In this document: positions 38,648 to 50,998 of the stretch, piece after piece | Layout of the letters: each line of letters starts with the position of its first letter | Position numbering within the stretch: the stretch's first letter is position 1 | Assembly (NCBI RefSeq): GCF_003590095.1 | Contig: NC_039502.1 | Location: 2,170,001 to 2,234,000 of the forward strand | Length of the DNA: 64,000 bases | From: Trichoplusia ni | Lineage: Eukaryota > Arthropoda > Insecta > Lepidoptera > Noctuidae | Direction of reading: 5' to 3' | Made by a program: the position numbers and the translations under genes | The notes under the pieces: generated by a model | Database searches by the model: none | What the model saw: only the letters and a program-made list of their open reading frames with translations | Told to the model about the DNA's origin: nothing

Positions 38648-41600
38648 ATGAAGTGCGCGAAGTTGCTAGTGTTGTTGTGGTGCGCGCAGTGCGTGCGGAG
38701 CCTGTTCGTGCGCACGCCGGTCGTGCAGGTGAGCCAGGGCGCGCTGCGGGGGCGGCGAGGGCTCTCCGGACAGAACCGGTACTATGGGATCCCGTATGCC
38801 GTCAGCGAGAGGTTCCAAGTAATGACTCCGAATGTAATCTACAGATTGCTTTATGAAAAGGAATAGATAACTTTTTGTTTTTATAAGAGATCAAGTTTAG
38901 ACAAAAACGTTTAGTTTCACAGGTTTTTAGGCAACCCCCACTTAAACATATTATAGCTGAAACCATGACCACTGATATAGCCGTGGATGACAAAGTCAGT
39001 AATACACTAAACAGCACAAAATATGATCAAATAATCCAAGCAATAATTATTCTAGTAAAGTAAAAGTGGCAAGTCATCATGTTCTACAAAAGTAATTTAC
39101 CAATATGTTTCACATTTCTGTATCCAATTGCTAGAGAACGAGTCCATTAGGTAGATAATAGTCTATTTCAAGACAAGCAAAAAACATTGCATCATAAATC
39201 ATTACATTTCACTGCGACAACGTGAAGTCTCTTACATAATAAATTTACTTTTATCAATACTTAAAGGAACTTTTTTCATCTATTATTTTCTCATTAGTTA
39301 TCTAAAGTGTAGAAAATGTAATGCACAGCGGCCGCGGCACGCCAAACTTAATAAACCGGGAGTTCAGCCACAGTCTCACACCCATATCTCAACCTTATTG
39401 AAGCTGGTTCCACCTTGTTAGATACGAAAACTAAGTCCGCAGCTTAAATATACTTCACATCTGCTAACGTATATACTTATACGTATTAAGTATTTAAACA
39501 CAATTTTCATTATTACAAACTCTCTTTCAGCCACCAAAGCCACCGAGAAAATGGAATGGAATATTTGAAGCGGTGTCGCGGTTTGATTCCTGTGCACAAG
39601 CATTTGCCATATTTAAATTAGGGTCAGAAAACTGCCTCGTACTCGACGTGTACACCCCAGGACAAGCAATAAGAGGCCAGAAGCTACCTGTTCTAGTGTT
39701 CTTCCATGGCGGGGCGTACTACTATGGAAGTAAATGGCACTATGACCCTGAATTTCTAGTCAAGAAGAACGTAATAGTCGCCACAGTCAATTATAGAGTA
39801 GGTGCGCTGGGATTCTTATGCTTAAACAACGTCGCAAACCTCGGACTAAAAGACCAAGTAGCGGCCCTTAAATGGATAAAAAAGAACATAGCGGCGTTCG
39901 GCGGAGACCCCGACAACGTGACGGTGTCGGGGCACAGCGCCGGCAGTACCGCCGCCGGGATGCACCTGCTGTCCAGACAGAGCGCGGGGCTGTTCCACAA
40001 GGCCATCCTCATGAGCGGCGTGTTCCTCTCGCCCTGGGCCTTTAACTGCGACCCCCTGACGCCGGCGGTGGAGGACGCCGCCAAAATATCAACAGTGAGG
40101 AGCGACGTCGATGTTTACAACACATTCATGAACACATCAGTAAATGATATCCTGACCGCAACACTCGGTACTTCCATAGATCCCAAATATTTTAAGTATT
40201 CTCCCTGTATGGACAGGAATTTCACGGATCCTTTCTTCCACGACACGCCATACAATGTTATCACTTCGGGAGACTTCAATAAGGTCCCGATGATCGTGGG
40301 TTTCACGGATTTGGAAGGATTCCTATTCTACGCCCTCAATAACCAAAGAACGTTAGAATATTTAGACAATAATTTCGCAGACAGCCTGCCGTCGGTATTT
40401 TCGTGGTGTTCTAAGAAAGATAAAAGAATAATAGCCGACAAAATTCGTTCGCATTACTTTGGAAAACAAAGGATCAGTAGTAAGGCTACGATCAAAGGAG
40501 CCGTTGACTTTTATTCGGATTGGATAGCGTACGCCTCGGTGGACGCGTTCTCCAGGCTGATGGCGAAGTATTCCGGCCAGCCCGTGTACAACTACATGTT
40601 CTCGTACGAGGGAGGACGGAACTACGCTAAGGCCGTGTTCAACCGCGGCATCGAAATGAAAGGAGTTTTACATTCCGACGACATTTTCTACTTGTTCAAA
40701 CCGGGTGGCTTCACTCTCAGACTGAGTGACCCAGACAAGCTGCTCATTGAGAGATACACCACTATGTTGACTAACTTTATGAAGTTCGGGTAAGTTCCAT
40801 ACATCACTTACATTTATCTCTTAATGCTGCGATGAGTAACATTTTGTAACATCTTTAAAGCTCTCGCCTTCCTTGACTCATTATACAATGTACTTCGCAC
40901 ACAACGCACTTAGCTAATAAACATTTCCACATGGTTTAACAAAAAATATGATTCAAAACGATTGGAATCACACTGTGAAAAAATGTATACCTAAAATAAG
41001 TAAACTTTTCAAAGGGCTTGCCTGGTTGTAAGTAATCAATATTAAAGGAAGTTAAAATTGTGTTTTTAAAAGCCTTTCCTTGCGTAAAGATTTTATTATG
41101 CAAGGTAACAATGTTTCCATATTATATTTCTAAGTGCGGACATAAAAAGTCTTCGCATTAAATACATAGGCATATTACACCATCGAATGCACATTATTCA
41201 GCTTTCAGCAACGATGGTAAGTATTCAACATTTATGGGACTGTAATGGATATGTTGCCTATATTCGGTATTTTTAACGTTCGCAGTAAACATATTCACAT
41301 GGTTTTATAGCATATCGTTAACACCTGTCTTTATGAGAACTTATGAAGACTTATTGTTGACTTCATTATTTAGTAAATCCCACACTTGTTATGTAGCCAA
41401 AGTAATTTACTTATATTAACCATCATTAACAGTTACACAGAATGAGACATTAATGTATTTAGACATAAACAGATATTGTTGAGGTCTTAATAGCTCATGG
41501 GTTATAAAATAAGTGTCTTGAGTAATACAAAATGCAGTATAATACATTATATATCTTGCATAGAGTAAGGCATATTACTCGAGTGTGTGTATAGCTACGG

Positions 41601-42606
41601 CGACCAGTCTGTGGCAGCCCTTATCACAACGGAGGCACTCTCGGTGTTTTCCTTCCATCTCTCAGAGACGGATGATGGCGACAACGTAAAGCATAATAAA
41701 ACGTAAATATACGCAGTTACATGACGTTTACTTTACAGATTAAGCAACGCCCGGTAACATAGTGGCGGGAACACCGCACTATCCACTATGTGTGTAAACA
41801 AACTGCGTTTATATTACTACTGATTTGAGATCTTCTTGTTATCATAATAAAGAGCTGAGCATAATTCTGAGCTTAAGATAGGCTTTAAAACGAATGCGCT
41901 GCTAGATATGATCCAGCACACGTCGCTGCATTGACATTATGTAATAAATAACTTAATAGATATCATAAATATTCTTGAATAACATGTTAACTAGGTACCT
42001 CTGTAATAAAACATCTACACAGCTTACTTAGACACATAACAGACTTTACTTTTAAGAGTCTAGCCGGGAAAAACAAAACATAAAACTCTTCATACCTTTG
42101 ACTACGAATAGTACGGATAGCCGAGCGGTTGAGGAGGACACCTCGCCAAACCGACTGAGCGCGACGTGTTGCGGGTTCGATCCCCGCGTAGGACAAGCAT
42201 TTGTATGATACACGAATTCTTGTTCTAAGTCTGGGTGGCTTTGTGCATGTGATTTGTACGAGTATGTTTCTAAAACCCGCGACACAAGGACTAAATTCCT
42301 TAAAGCAGGAGTCGTTTTTTTAAAGATAAGATAATTCTATGATTAATGTAAGCGACGAGATATCTGTTTGATCTCAAACCTGTTCCTGTATCCAGGGACC
42401 CGACGCCGGTGCAGACGCCCTGGCTGCCGGTCCGCTGGGCGCCGACGACGGCGGCCCGCGCGCAGGTGCTGCACGTCGACCGGCGGCTCAGCGTGTCCGA
42501 CATGCCGGCCAGCCACCGCGGACAGTTCCTGCTGCAGCTGCTGTGCCGGCACGGCCTCAGCGGGTACGTGCCCTGCCAGAGCGAACAACAGTGCAACCGA
42601 GACTGA
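38648..42606 (+). CDS. Secreted carboxylesterase D (CCE family), divergent, 3 exons
   Basis: Exons 38648-38818, 39531-40789 and 42396-42606, phases 0 and 2, encode about 546 residues. The ATG at 38648 sits in a good context (gggaccATGa) and opens a signal peptide (about 1-19, leucine-rich). Motifs: YYGIPYA; PPKPP after junction 1; oxyanion hole HGGA 116-119; nucleophile Ser193 in GHSAG, where A, B and C have GESAG; Glu319 in TDLEG; His438 in GVLHSDD. The triad is intact, so activity is likely. It lacks the LGIKEAPGN segment and is two residues shorter there. The last exon is GC-rich and unusual: after TPVQTPW it loses the W-NDTY-KYRR motif and ends in a tail with three Cys. Its splice acceptor and phase are conserved, so the tail is probably real. 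Possible leader splicing is seen at 38391 (donor) and 38634 (acceptor). Confidence 0.9.
42115..42320 (+). repeat. tRNA-derived SINE in intron 2 of esterase D
   Basis: Head 'ggatagccgagcggttgagg', B-box 'gggttcgatcccc', body 'cttgttctaagtctgggtgg' and 'gtgcatgtgatttgta', and tail 'agcaggagtcg' plus T-run. It is the most intact copy and is in the sense orientation. It ends about 75 bp before the exon 3 acceptor. Confidence 0.8.
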
Positions 42607-42618
42607 TGTTCTTAACTT

Positions 42619-42624
42619 AATAAA
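42619..42624 (+). terminator. AATAAA of esterase D
   Basis: Polyadenylation hexamer 13 bases after the stop codon, which predicts a very short 3' UTR. Confidence 0.5.
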
Positions 42625-44678
42625 TACGTTAATACTTTTACTGGTTTTCGTTTTTGGACCATGTGTTGATTCCTTTGCTGATGTAGTGTCGTTAGGGTTG
42701 TCGTTATTCGCTATGTCTGCTGGCGGGTGAAATGTGAGTAAAATAAGTTTAATAGCATCATCTTTAGGTAAAGGTGGGTGATATCATTGTATTTACTTAA
42801 TTCCTACAAATCATTTCGCAAAACTTGAAAGGTAAGGTACCTTGCCTTACATAAATGTGATTTGGCACAACATCCGTCAAGATAACATCATACAGATGAA
42901 ACGATGCACGAACAGTTTTGTTGGTTGTAGTGACTGTGGCGCTACCGCAGTGCTTAATAACGATGTAATCTAAGTTTTTGCTGAGTCAAACTTTCACTTG
43001 TCATTTGCTACCGATAGGCTTTGATAGGGAGGTGCGATAGTTCACCAGACCTGCAGTACTCTGGACACATCCGTGTTTCTATGGTCGTCAGTGCGTTGCC
43101 TCATGGCAGGTATGTCTATTTACAATGTACCGCGGGTTTGGTAGCGCGGGCGCGTGTCTCGCCTCCCTTGTCTCTCTCGCAACTTTAATGAGTCGTTAGC
43201 GCAGTATTACCATGCAGGTAGACGGTACAACTTAACAATTCATTTAACCAAGGTTCCCATATTTTCCAAACTTACTATTGGACGTACTGACATGCAGCGC
43301 TTATAGCTGCTACACGGTAACGACTTGTGCTTGATGAGAGAAATTAATGTGGTACTAAGGAAATGTTTAAGCTAAAACAAATTGCAGTTTGATAGTTCAT
43401 TTATCGCGAGAACCGCCTTGAAAGTAACATTGTTGAAACTGAGTCAAGTGCTAGGACTATTAAACACATGCTATCGAATTACTAAATCTACAAGCAGATA
43501 ATTAATTTCGGTTTAGTCTTTTAGACAGTTATACTCGAACCAATATAACCATGAACATTGAATATAATTGAACTCATTACAATAAAATGTTCGACTAAGA
43601 GAAATAAAAGTCTAAAACACTAAAATATATAGATACGATACAAACACAATATTTGAGGTACTTACATGATAAGTGCTCCCTGAAATTTACAATAACTGTC
43701 ATTTATTATTCGGTTACCGTGTACGAAACGTTACCTAGGTTAATGTTACCTTCAATGTAACAGACTTTAAAGTCAATGGAAATACAATAAAATCCTGTGT
43801 TCGCCATATTTGTATACTAATAGTTTATTCTCGGTAGTCGGTGACCATCTCGAGAATGGCGATTCATGTAAGGCGGAGTTCATGCACATCGAGCTTGACT
43901 TGACTTTTTGAAAATCTGAACTCGAATTCTGTCTTTAGCTTCATTCCACTATTTTCAATTAGGTATTCATACATACGGCATACAGAAAAAAATGACATTG
44001 AATATAGGGGCACTAAAATAGTAAAAAATAAACAATTCATGGAACTAGAATCGAGTAGAGTTGTGCCCACACTGCGGATGACATTAGAAACCGGCTGAAC
44101 ATGTGTAGTAAAACGGGTGTGTTGGGCGAAGTTCATGCGTTTGCAGCAATCGGGCAAGTCGTGTGGAGCATTCCGGCGCGCGGCGTAATGCACGCATGCG
44201 GTCGAGCGACACAATAACGTTGACCTCTCGCCGCATTCACACTGTGGACGCACCTTTACTCGTACCACATTACCAGAGTGCGGTGTCCACTTGCATATAG
44301 CGTTATTGCTTCATAAATTCTAAATTCATCTGAAATACGTTTGAAGATTGCGGACAAATACGAGTACGGAGCATTGATATAAAATATTCCACTCCATGCG
44401 TTTCCTGGAATATGTACGGCAAACAATGGGCGAGGGTTGATGTCAGACGATGGGGCCCTCACACGAAATGAAATAAACTATAAATCTGCAAACACGCTCG
44501 AGGGGTGCCGCAAACAGTCCGCGGACGATTTATAAATATGCAGATCAAATATTAAAAGGAGAGCCACAAGATCATCCCGGAGCGGTCACAGAGTGCGGCG
44601 CAGACGCGATTCAACTGACCGGTCAAGATTAGGAACATCTAGGAAACAATTCAATGTGTATAAAGAAATATATTTAAA

Positions 44679-44951
44679 ACTAGCTGTTGCCCGCGACTTC
44701 GTCCACGTGGTTAGAATTTTCCCCGTTTTTTCCACATTTTCCATTGTATCTTCGCTCCTTTTAGTCGCAGCGTAATGTTATATAGCCTATAGCCTTCCTT
44801 GATAAATGGTCTATGCAACACAAAAAGAATTTTTCAAATCGAACCAGTAGTTCCTGAGATTAGCGCGTTCAAACAAACAAACAATCATACAAACAAACTC
44901 TTCAGCTTTATATATTAGTAAGTATAAGTATATATTAGTAAGTATAGATGT
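44679..44951 (-). repeat. Interspersed lepidopteran repeat, copy 3 of 3
   Basis: The longest copy: 'ctagctgttgcccgcgactt', 'tgtatcttcgctcc', 'agccttccttgataaatggt', 'ttcctgagattagcgcgttc', and 'actcttcagctttatatatt' at the far end. That far end matches the start of copy 2 inverted. Confidence 0.8.
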
Positions 44952-45008
44952 ATAAAATACTTTTGTAATAAAGAACAGACTCCCGCAAAAGGGATTTTAT
45001 TCGCGATT

Positions 45009-45130
45009 AAAAACTCATGCACAAGACACCCAGACTCAGAAAGAGCATTCGTGTATCACACAAAATGCCTTTCCTACGTGGCTGCAGGTTTAAAGTAGTA
45101 ACCTATTAGACTCGTCCACCCGTGCAGACT
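45009..45130 (-). repeat. tRNA-derived SINE, decayed
   Basis: Inverted copy with 'catgcacaagacacccagac' and 'tcgtgtatcacacaaaatgc'. The B-box is degraded to 'ctgcaggttta'. It lies close to repeat copy 3. Confidence 0.6.
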
Positions 45131-45945
45131 TAGTCCAGTCCTTTGGTTGGTTTAAAATCACGAAGCTGGCAAAACCAAATATAAACTCTTCAGTCAAAAC
45201 TAAGGTATTAAAATAAACATGAACGCAGTCATATCTGCGCTGCGTAGTGTTTGGCGCGCGCCCGCAGCGGTGCACTGGCAACGTCTCAGAATAAATATTC
45301 AATGTTTTCATTCAATTTCTCGCGACCCCCCCCCCCCCTCCGCCTTCCTCCCCCGAGTCCAGTGGACCTCAGATCCTGGCTGTGGGGACACAGATAACGC
45401 GATATTCAATGAATTGACTACCAATGTCGTATTCAAGCTGCACCACATGACAAAACGACTTATGTTTATTTGATTTGCTCTTTCTTTACGGCTTATTTTA
45501 TTTTGCGACTGTTTACTTTATACTTAACTCCACTTTTAAACTCTAAGCCTAGTAGTTGTGTTTTCCAGTAGTTGTTTCTTTATAATTATGTAACATACTT
45601 AGGTAACTACTCATGTATCGTTTTTCACATGTATTACGAATACGATGTTATCGAATGTCTATACTCACAATTTATTTGCATAGCTACCTCTAATGTGATT
45701 GATACCTACTTCAAGTAAATTTATTTTAATTGTCATCAGTGTTATATGTAGGTAGATACAATTTTGTAAAATTCTAGCCTTTATGTATGATGTGAGGATA
45801 TTTGCAGAGCAGACTTATTACCTATCGTCGTTGTACTTATTTAAAACATATCTACTTATTTACTCTATTTATTTACTTAATTGGAAGAGGTAATAAATCT
45901 TGGTGTGTCTTTTGTCTAAAAACTTAGTTTAAAATAAAATGCGAC

Positions 45946-46110
45946 TTAAAGAAAATGAAATGAAATGATTTATTCTGCAAATAGGATATTATATCACTTT
46001 TACATGTATTTTTGAGAACGATGGAGCCGACATTTCCTAGCTGACTACCCTAAGAAGAAATGTCGAAACAAACTCAGGGGTCGCAGTCTCTTTTAAAGTC
46101 CAGACAATTT
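45946..46110 (-). repeat. Probable interspersed repeat fragment
   Basis: 'gatttattctgcaaatagga', 'ggagccgacatttcctagct' and 'gaaatgtcgaaacaaactca' resemble, from memory, the end of a dispersed lepidopteran element. There is only one copy in this window, so the call rests on recall. Confidence 0.35.
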
Positions 46111-47162
46111 TCAAATTCAAGTTAAGTGTATGAACTACCTAATGCAGAGTATTTGAATAAATTGATAATATTATACCTGCATAAGGTTTATACTACAAAT
46201 AAAAAATGTATTGAAAAAGATAAAAAAAAACGCAAATGAATTGCATATTATTAAATTAAATAATAATTAATATTAGCAAAAATAAATTCATGCAAAAGCA
46301 CTAAAAATGTCACAACTGTATAAGATTATATGCAAAAGCACAAAACATGTCAATAATTATGTACACAAATAATGATAGCTGTATAAGCGAGCAGTTCAAT
46401 CTCAAGCATTTTTATCATTTAAACAATCTGATATGTTGTAATATCCTTTTCTGGATAGTTTGGATTTAATAAAAGTTTTAAATTTCTTAGTTGGTAGCTT
46501 ACGAAAACTAACTAACTACATCAATGATTACAAAATTAAATATGGCACTGAAATAAATCAGTCGTTTATTTACTTTGCAAAAAGCATCTCCAAGATTTAT
46601 ATCTATTTCATTTTTAACTAGCCTAAAACAAATGGAGTAAGTAATAGATGACTAAGTAACATCGGTTCCAAATCCCAATATCGTCTCAGACTGTATGTCT
46701 TACCTTCAGCCCATGGTGTTCGATGAAAGCCGTAATTTATACTTTCGCCCCAAATTCACCAGTCTTTTAATACTTGTCGATAACTTTCATAAAAATTCTG
46801 ATTGAGTCGGGGGCCGCAATCACTCCCTCTGCTTAATTTATTGGATTCGTCCCTCAGTTACAGTTATTTTCATCAATTAACATAATTTTTCAATGACTCG
46901 TTATCTGCAGACTCCATTTTAAATTCGTGTTGTATTATGTTATTTCCATACTGATGTCTGAATTCAATATAATTTGAAAGATATAAGAGGTATTTAGTGA
47001 CGCGTGCCGCGGCTGCACAGACATGACGACTGGACATTCAATATTACATTAAATATCACATAAATAGATACTGATGAGGTAGCGACATTGAAGAAATATT
47101 TTCAGAAAGCACCCCACGCTTTTTTACATTAAAATAATTTCTTTGATTTATCACTCTTATCC

Positions 47163-47530
47163 ATATCATCATCATCCTAGCCTTTTCCCAACTATGTTGG
47201 GGTCGGCTTCCAGTCTAACCGGTTTTAGCTGAGTACCAGTGTTTTACAAGGAGCGACTGCCTATCTGACCTCCTCGACCCAGTTACCTGGGCAACACGAT
47301 ACCCCTTGGTTAGACTGGTTGTCAGACTTTTCAAGCTTCTGACTACCTGTAACGACGGTTAAAGATGTAGGAATAACAGCCGGGACCCACAATTTAACGT
47401 GCCTTCCGAAACACGGAGGAACTCGTTTTGACAAAGATGGTCACTCATCTACGGACCAACCGCGTCAAGCGTAGCTTAACCTGTGATCGACTCACTTATG
47501 CGGTTATAGCTTAGCCACGAGCTCCTCACT
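47163..47530 (+). repeat. Dispersed lepidopteran repeat ('ttggggtcggcttccagtct' type)
   Basis: Ordered blocks: 'catcatcatcctagcctttt', 'ttggggtcggcttccagtct', 'ggagcgactgcctatctgac', 'gataccccttggttagactg', 'gacagccgggaccc'-like, 'acgtgccttccgaaacac'. I recognise this as a very common moth repeat. A fragment of its start recurs inverted at 54851-54876. It is non-coding. Confidence 0.75.
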
Positions 47531-47825
47531 CTTATCCATAATTTGAATTATTTTATACTTTTTTGTTCGGATTATTTATAAAAGCGTGGTTTTTTACTTT
47601 TGAACTATTATTAAATTAAATTTATCAAGAAAATATTAGATACTAGAAACTCCAAGACGAAAACTGAAAAAAAATAGTCATCGTCCCCAACCCAAACCAC
47701 TTAGTACACAGGACAAACAGTAAGCCTTGCGTGTAGATTTTACTGTCTAACATAATGGTGTTGGGTCATACACGTTGACCACGCTACCGCGGAAACTATC
47801 GCATTGTAGACTAATTTTTTACGAG

Positions 47826-47945
47826 CCTTTTGTTATAGTGGTAAGTAGCTCTGACTGCTATACCGGAGGTCGTGGGTTCGACTCCCACCCAGGGTAAATG
47901 TTTGTGTGATGAGCACGATCATTTGTTCTGTATGTAGAATAGAAA
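47826..47945 (+). repeat. tRNA-derived SINE, second subfamily
   Basis: The tRNA-like head 'tatagtggtaagtagctctg' with B-box 'gggttcgactccc' is followed by 'atgtttgtgtgatgagcacg' and 'catttgttctgtatg'. The acceptor stem does not pair, so I do not call a tRNA gene. Confidence 0.6.
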
Positions 47946-48130
47946 TATATAAGTATTTTCATCAATTGTCTAGTACTCATAATACAAGCTTTGCTTAATT
48001 TGACACTGTTTGAAAGGTGAAAAATAAAATCTACTGCCTGGTTATTACGAGTTATTGTCGCTAATACTAGTTACTACTTCCAGGACAGAAGGAACCCGTG
48101 TAGCCTTGTTTTTTTCAACCTTTTAATCCT

Positions 48131-48464
48131 TACTAATATTATAAATGTGAAAGTAACTGTCAGTCTGTCTGTCTGTTACGCTTTCGCGACTAAACCACTG
48201 AACTGATTTTAATGAAATTTGGTACAGAGTTAGAGTTGACCTTGAGAAAGAACATTCAACAGTTTTTATCCCGGACTTTTGAAGAGTTCTCTTGGAAACG
48301 CGATATAACCGACCTCGACGCGGGCGAAGCCGCTGTAGTTAACAATATTTCTCAGGCTCTAGATTATCTGTGTACCAAATTTCATAACAATCGGTTCAGT
48401 AGTTTTGCCGTCAAAGCGAGACAGACAGATGAACGGAGATACTTTCCCATTTCTAATATTAGTA
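48131..48464. mobile_element. Non-autonomous foldback or MITE-like element
   Basis: The ends are inverted repeats: the first 24 bases (from 'tactaatatt') match the reverse complement of the last 24 with two mismatches. The arms continue loosely through 'ctgtctgt'-type repeats. The interior has 'aaccactgaactgattttaa' and 'acaatcggttcagtagtttt', which are also roughly inverted. The 334-bp element has no coding capacity of its own; a 110-codon open frame crosses part of it by chance. Confidence 0.6.
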
Positions 48465-48508
48465 TGGATTATCCAAAATATAATATTCTTGTCGCGGTGT
48501 TTGTAGTT

Positions 48509-48600
48509 AAACTCTCTCCGAAACGGCTTGACCGATTCTTATAAAATTTTGTATGCATCTTGGGTAGGTCTGAGAACCGGACATAAATTTTTCATCCATC
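48509..48600 (+). repeat. Dispersed repeat piece
   Basis: 'ctccgaaacggcttgaccga', 'attttgtatgcatcttgggt' and 'aggtctgagaaccggaca' are, from memory, a widespread lepidopteran repeat phrase. It starts 45 bp after the foldback element. Confidence 0.55.
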
Positions 48601-50365
48601 AAAATGTTAAGGGTAAGGGACAACTAGTTATATGTATAGATTCGTGTTCTTACAGGTAAATATATATCAGGCTTTAGACTAGCTGTCACATTTGTGTTGA
48701 GGGATAAATGGGAAACAGAATGAAAGTCAAGTGAGCGGTTTAAACATAATATATTATTAAAAAAGAAAACAATACAATATAAGAACAATATTGTAGACTG
48801 ATCTTTACAGAGCATACACAAGGGCTCGGCGGCCGGCGGCTTCTCCTCTCAAATATTAATGCGAATGCATTGTACTATACACGCAATGCATCCTATTTCA
48901 GTCTCATTAATATCTGACCATTACCTACCCACTTACACATACAACTTAATACAAGCTGACATTCTAAGGCTTGATTCGTATATCACACATAAACGATCAA
49001 ATAACTTATGTTATAATCAGCCTTGAAAGTTGAATGAAATTGTTTCAGAAGTCACACATGCCTCAGCCTATATCATTAAATTGATTTCGATTAAGATATG
49101 TGGTAAGCAATACTGGGTTCCATGAAAACCAGTTTAGGAATAAACAGAAGGAGATAGTCAGACACGGTTACTTTCATAGCATGAAAGTATGAATAGATCG
49201 AGATTATAAAGTATTGTAATTGTATACGTTCGTTGCTATAATATACATAAGATTTTATTCAAGTTTCGTATTATTCACTCATATAACGAGAGTTATATCA
49301 GTATTTGGTAAAATCCATGCATAGCGTTCGAGGGTTGTATGTATAAGTGAGTACATGTTATTGCTGCGCCAGTTGCCGCGACTCAGCCCGACGTCATCGT
49401 TATTGCATTTAGAACTATTTCCTCTCAGTCGAAACACAAATGCGATGTGTTTGGGGTTTAAGCACACTTACGATAGCGACAGTAAATGGTCTAAACGCAA
49501 TAGCAACACATCAAATTCGTAAATCTTAGTATCCCTACAATCATCTCACGTTATATATCTCTATATTAAACTTTAGCGGAAACACTGTTGCGGTATAGTC
49601 AAGTCTTTCAAAAACATTAGTTAGTTAGTCGATTTATGACTAAAATTAACTGCTACTACAATTATCTGTACAGTACCGCACCGAAACGATATTCGATGTG
49701 TTATAAACAAAAATCTATATAAAAATATTTGTTGATAATAATCGACGTTCGTAAACACGCAACCTCATCGAGAGCTCCAGTGCGCACGCGCCGGTCGAGC
49801 ACTCGGCTCGGCACAGGCTCGATGGTTCGTGGGTCGATAAAAATATTCATGAAAATAAAATATTAAAAAAAGTAACTTACGACAACAGTGCCCCGCCGCG
49901 AGAGTTACAATTACCTTGTTTAATTTCTATAACGATATAATCTATAATATACGCTACAGACAATATACAGCGCATTTCCGACACATAGTACAGCTACATT
50001 CGAATAAACTCATATTTCATAACGTCCGTTATCGTTGGGGACACCTCGGAGCACACACTTTCATATTTATACTTTTATTACACATTATATTTCTCACTTC
50101 ATAAATATAAAAATGCTCGAGGGGCGGCAGAGCGCCCGCCGCCATCTCACTACCTATCGACTAAATACAAACGCCCGCTAGGGGCCGGCAGCATGACGTC
50201 ACGGCGGCGGCGGGCGCCCCGCCCTCGGCCGCTATCACCAGAGTAAAGCTTAAGCAACCACTTGCTAAGCGAGAAACACGTCTATGTTACACGAGTCGGC
50301 CGGGCACACTTGATCTCTATTTACAACCATAACACAGACAGGAGCGGTCGCAGCCGGGCAGGTCC

Positions 50366-50460
50366 GCGCGGCAGGCGCGGCGGCGCGCGCGGCGGGCGCG
50401 GGGGCGCGGGGGCGCGGGCGCGCGGGGCGCGGGGCGCGGGGGCGCGCGGCCGGCGCCCCG
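50366..50460. repeat. GC-rich low-complexity tract
   Basis: Degenerate GGGCGCG units immediately after the RanBPM stop codon, on its 3' side. Long open frames on both strands across it (50262-50681 and 50321-50800) are caused by composition. Confidence 0.7.
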
Positions 50461-50998
50461 TCAGCGCCGCAGCAGCGCGCCCAGGTCCGCGAAGGCGCAG
50501 GCGCCCAGCCCCGCGCGCGACATGCGCCGCAGCAGCGAGCGCGACTGCGACACGCACGCCTCCACCGGAGAGATCCACTTCATGCCCTGCGCCTCTGTTC
50601 ACCACAACAACAAATGCATTCAATTCAAACGCCTTTACAGTCACTCGGGCAGACCCCCGACGCCCGTGTATAGTCGCCTGATGCTCTACACGGTACGTAC
50701 CGAGGATGGCGGAGTTGAGCGCCTCGCAGACGGCCTCGCGACGCACGGGCTCCAGCTGCCAGCCCACGGGGCTGTCCCACGGATTACTGTACGCCAACAA
50801 GCTGAAGGCATCCTGAATGACACAAAGTGGTGTAATTATAAGTTCAATGAGACAAAACTCCCGAATGCTTGTCGTCGCGGCTCACCTCGAGCATGGACTT
50901 GACGAACTGGTCCTGCTGCAGCTTCTGGCTCATAGCGTACAGCTCGCGCCCGAAGGCCAGCATCCGCTCCACCGAGGCCCGCGTGCCGCACGCCGCCT
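50461..50998 (-). CDS. RanBPM: RanBPM (RanBP9/10 family) C-terminal CRA-domain exons, partial
   Basis: Three exons read on the minus strand: 50886-50998, 50701-50812 and 50461-50594 (introns of 73 and 106 bp, all GT-AG). Joined, they encode about 119 residues: ERMLAFGRELYAMS, then MLEDAFSLLAYSNPWDSPVG, QLEPVRREAVCEALNSAILE, and MSRAGLGACAFADLGALLRR before the stop. This order is that of the CRA domain at the C-terminus of RanBPM, the scaffold subunit of the CTLH/GID E3 ubiquitin ligase. The SPRY and LisH-CTLH parts are not in view. The final 11 or so residues differ from the usual VDDYLH-type ending. The first exon begins with two bases of a split codon (phase 1 upstream), so more coding sequence lies at higher coordinates. 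The exons are very GC-rich. Confidence 0.88.

Larger units (their letters stand above)
42625..50365. other. Intergenic region between esterase D and RanBPM
   Basis: No coding exon recognised. It is repeat-rich: interspersed repeat copy 3 (44679-44951), SINEs (45009-45130, 47826-47945), a probable LINE-type fragment (45946-46110), a dispersed repeat (47163-47530), a foldback element (48131-48464) and a repeat piece (48509-48600). A run of 13 C sits at 45326-45338. Confidence 0.5.

Noticed and set aside
2491..45338. Poly-C runs of 10-13 bases at 2491-2500, 37156-37167 and 45326-45338
   Set aside because: Simple homopolymers whose lengths are uncertain in sequencing. No functional context.
47826..47900. 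Possible tRNA gene
   Set aside because: The B-box is good but the acceptor and anticodon arms do not pair, and SINE body sequence follows. It is better explained as a SINE head.
50262..50800. Long open frames with RG- and AP-rich translations
   Set aside because: Caused by the GGGCGCG low-complexity tract. The true coding frame there is the RanBPM exon set in another frame on the minus strand.
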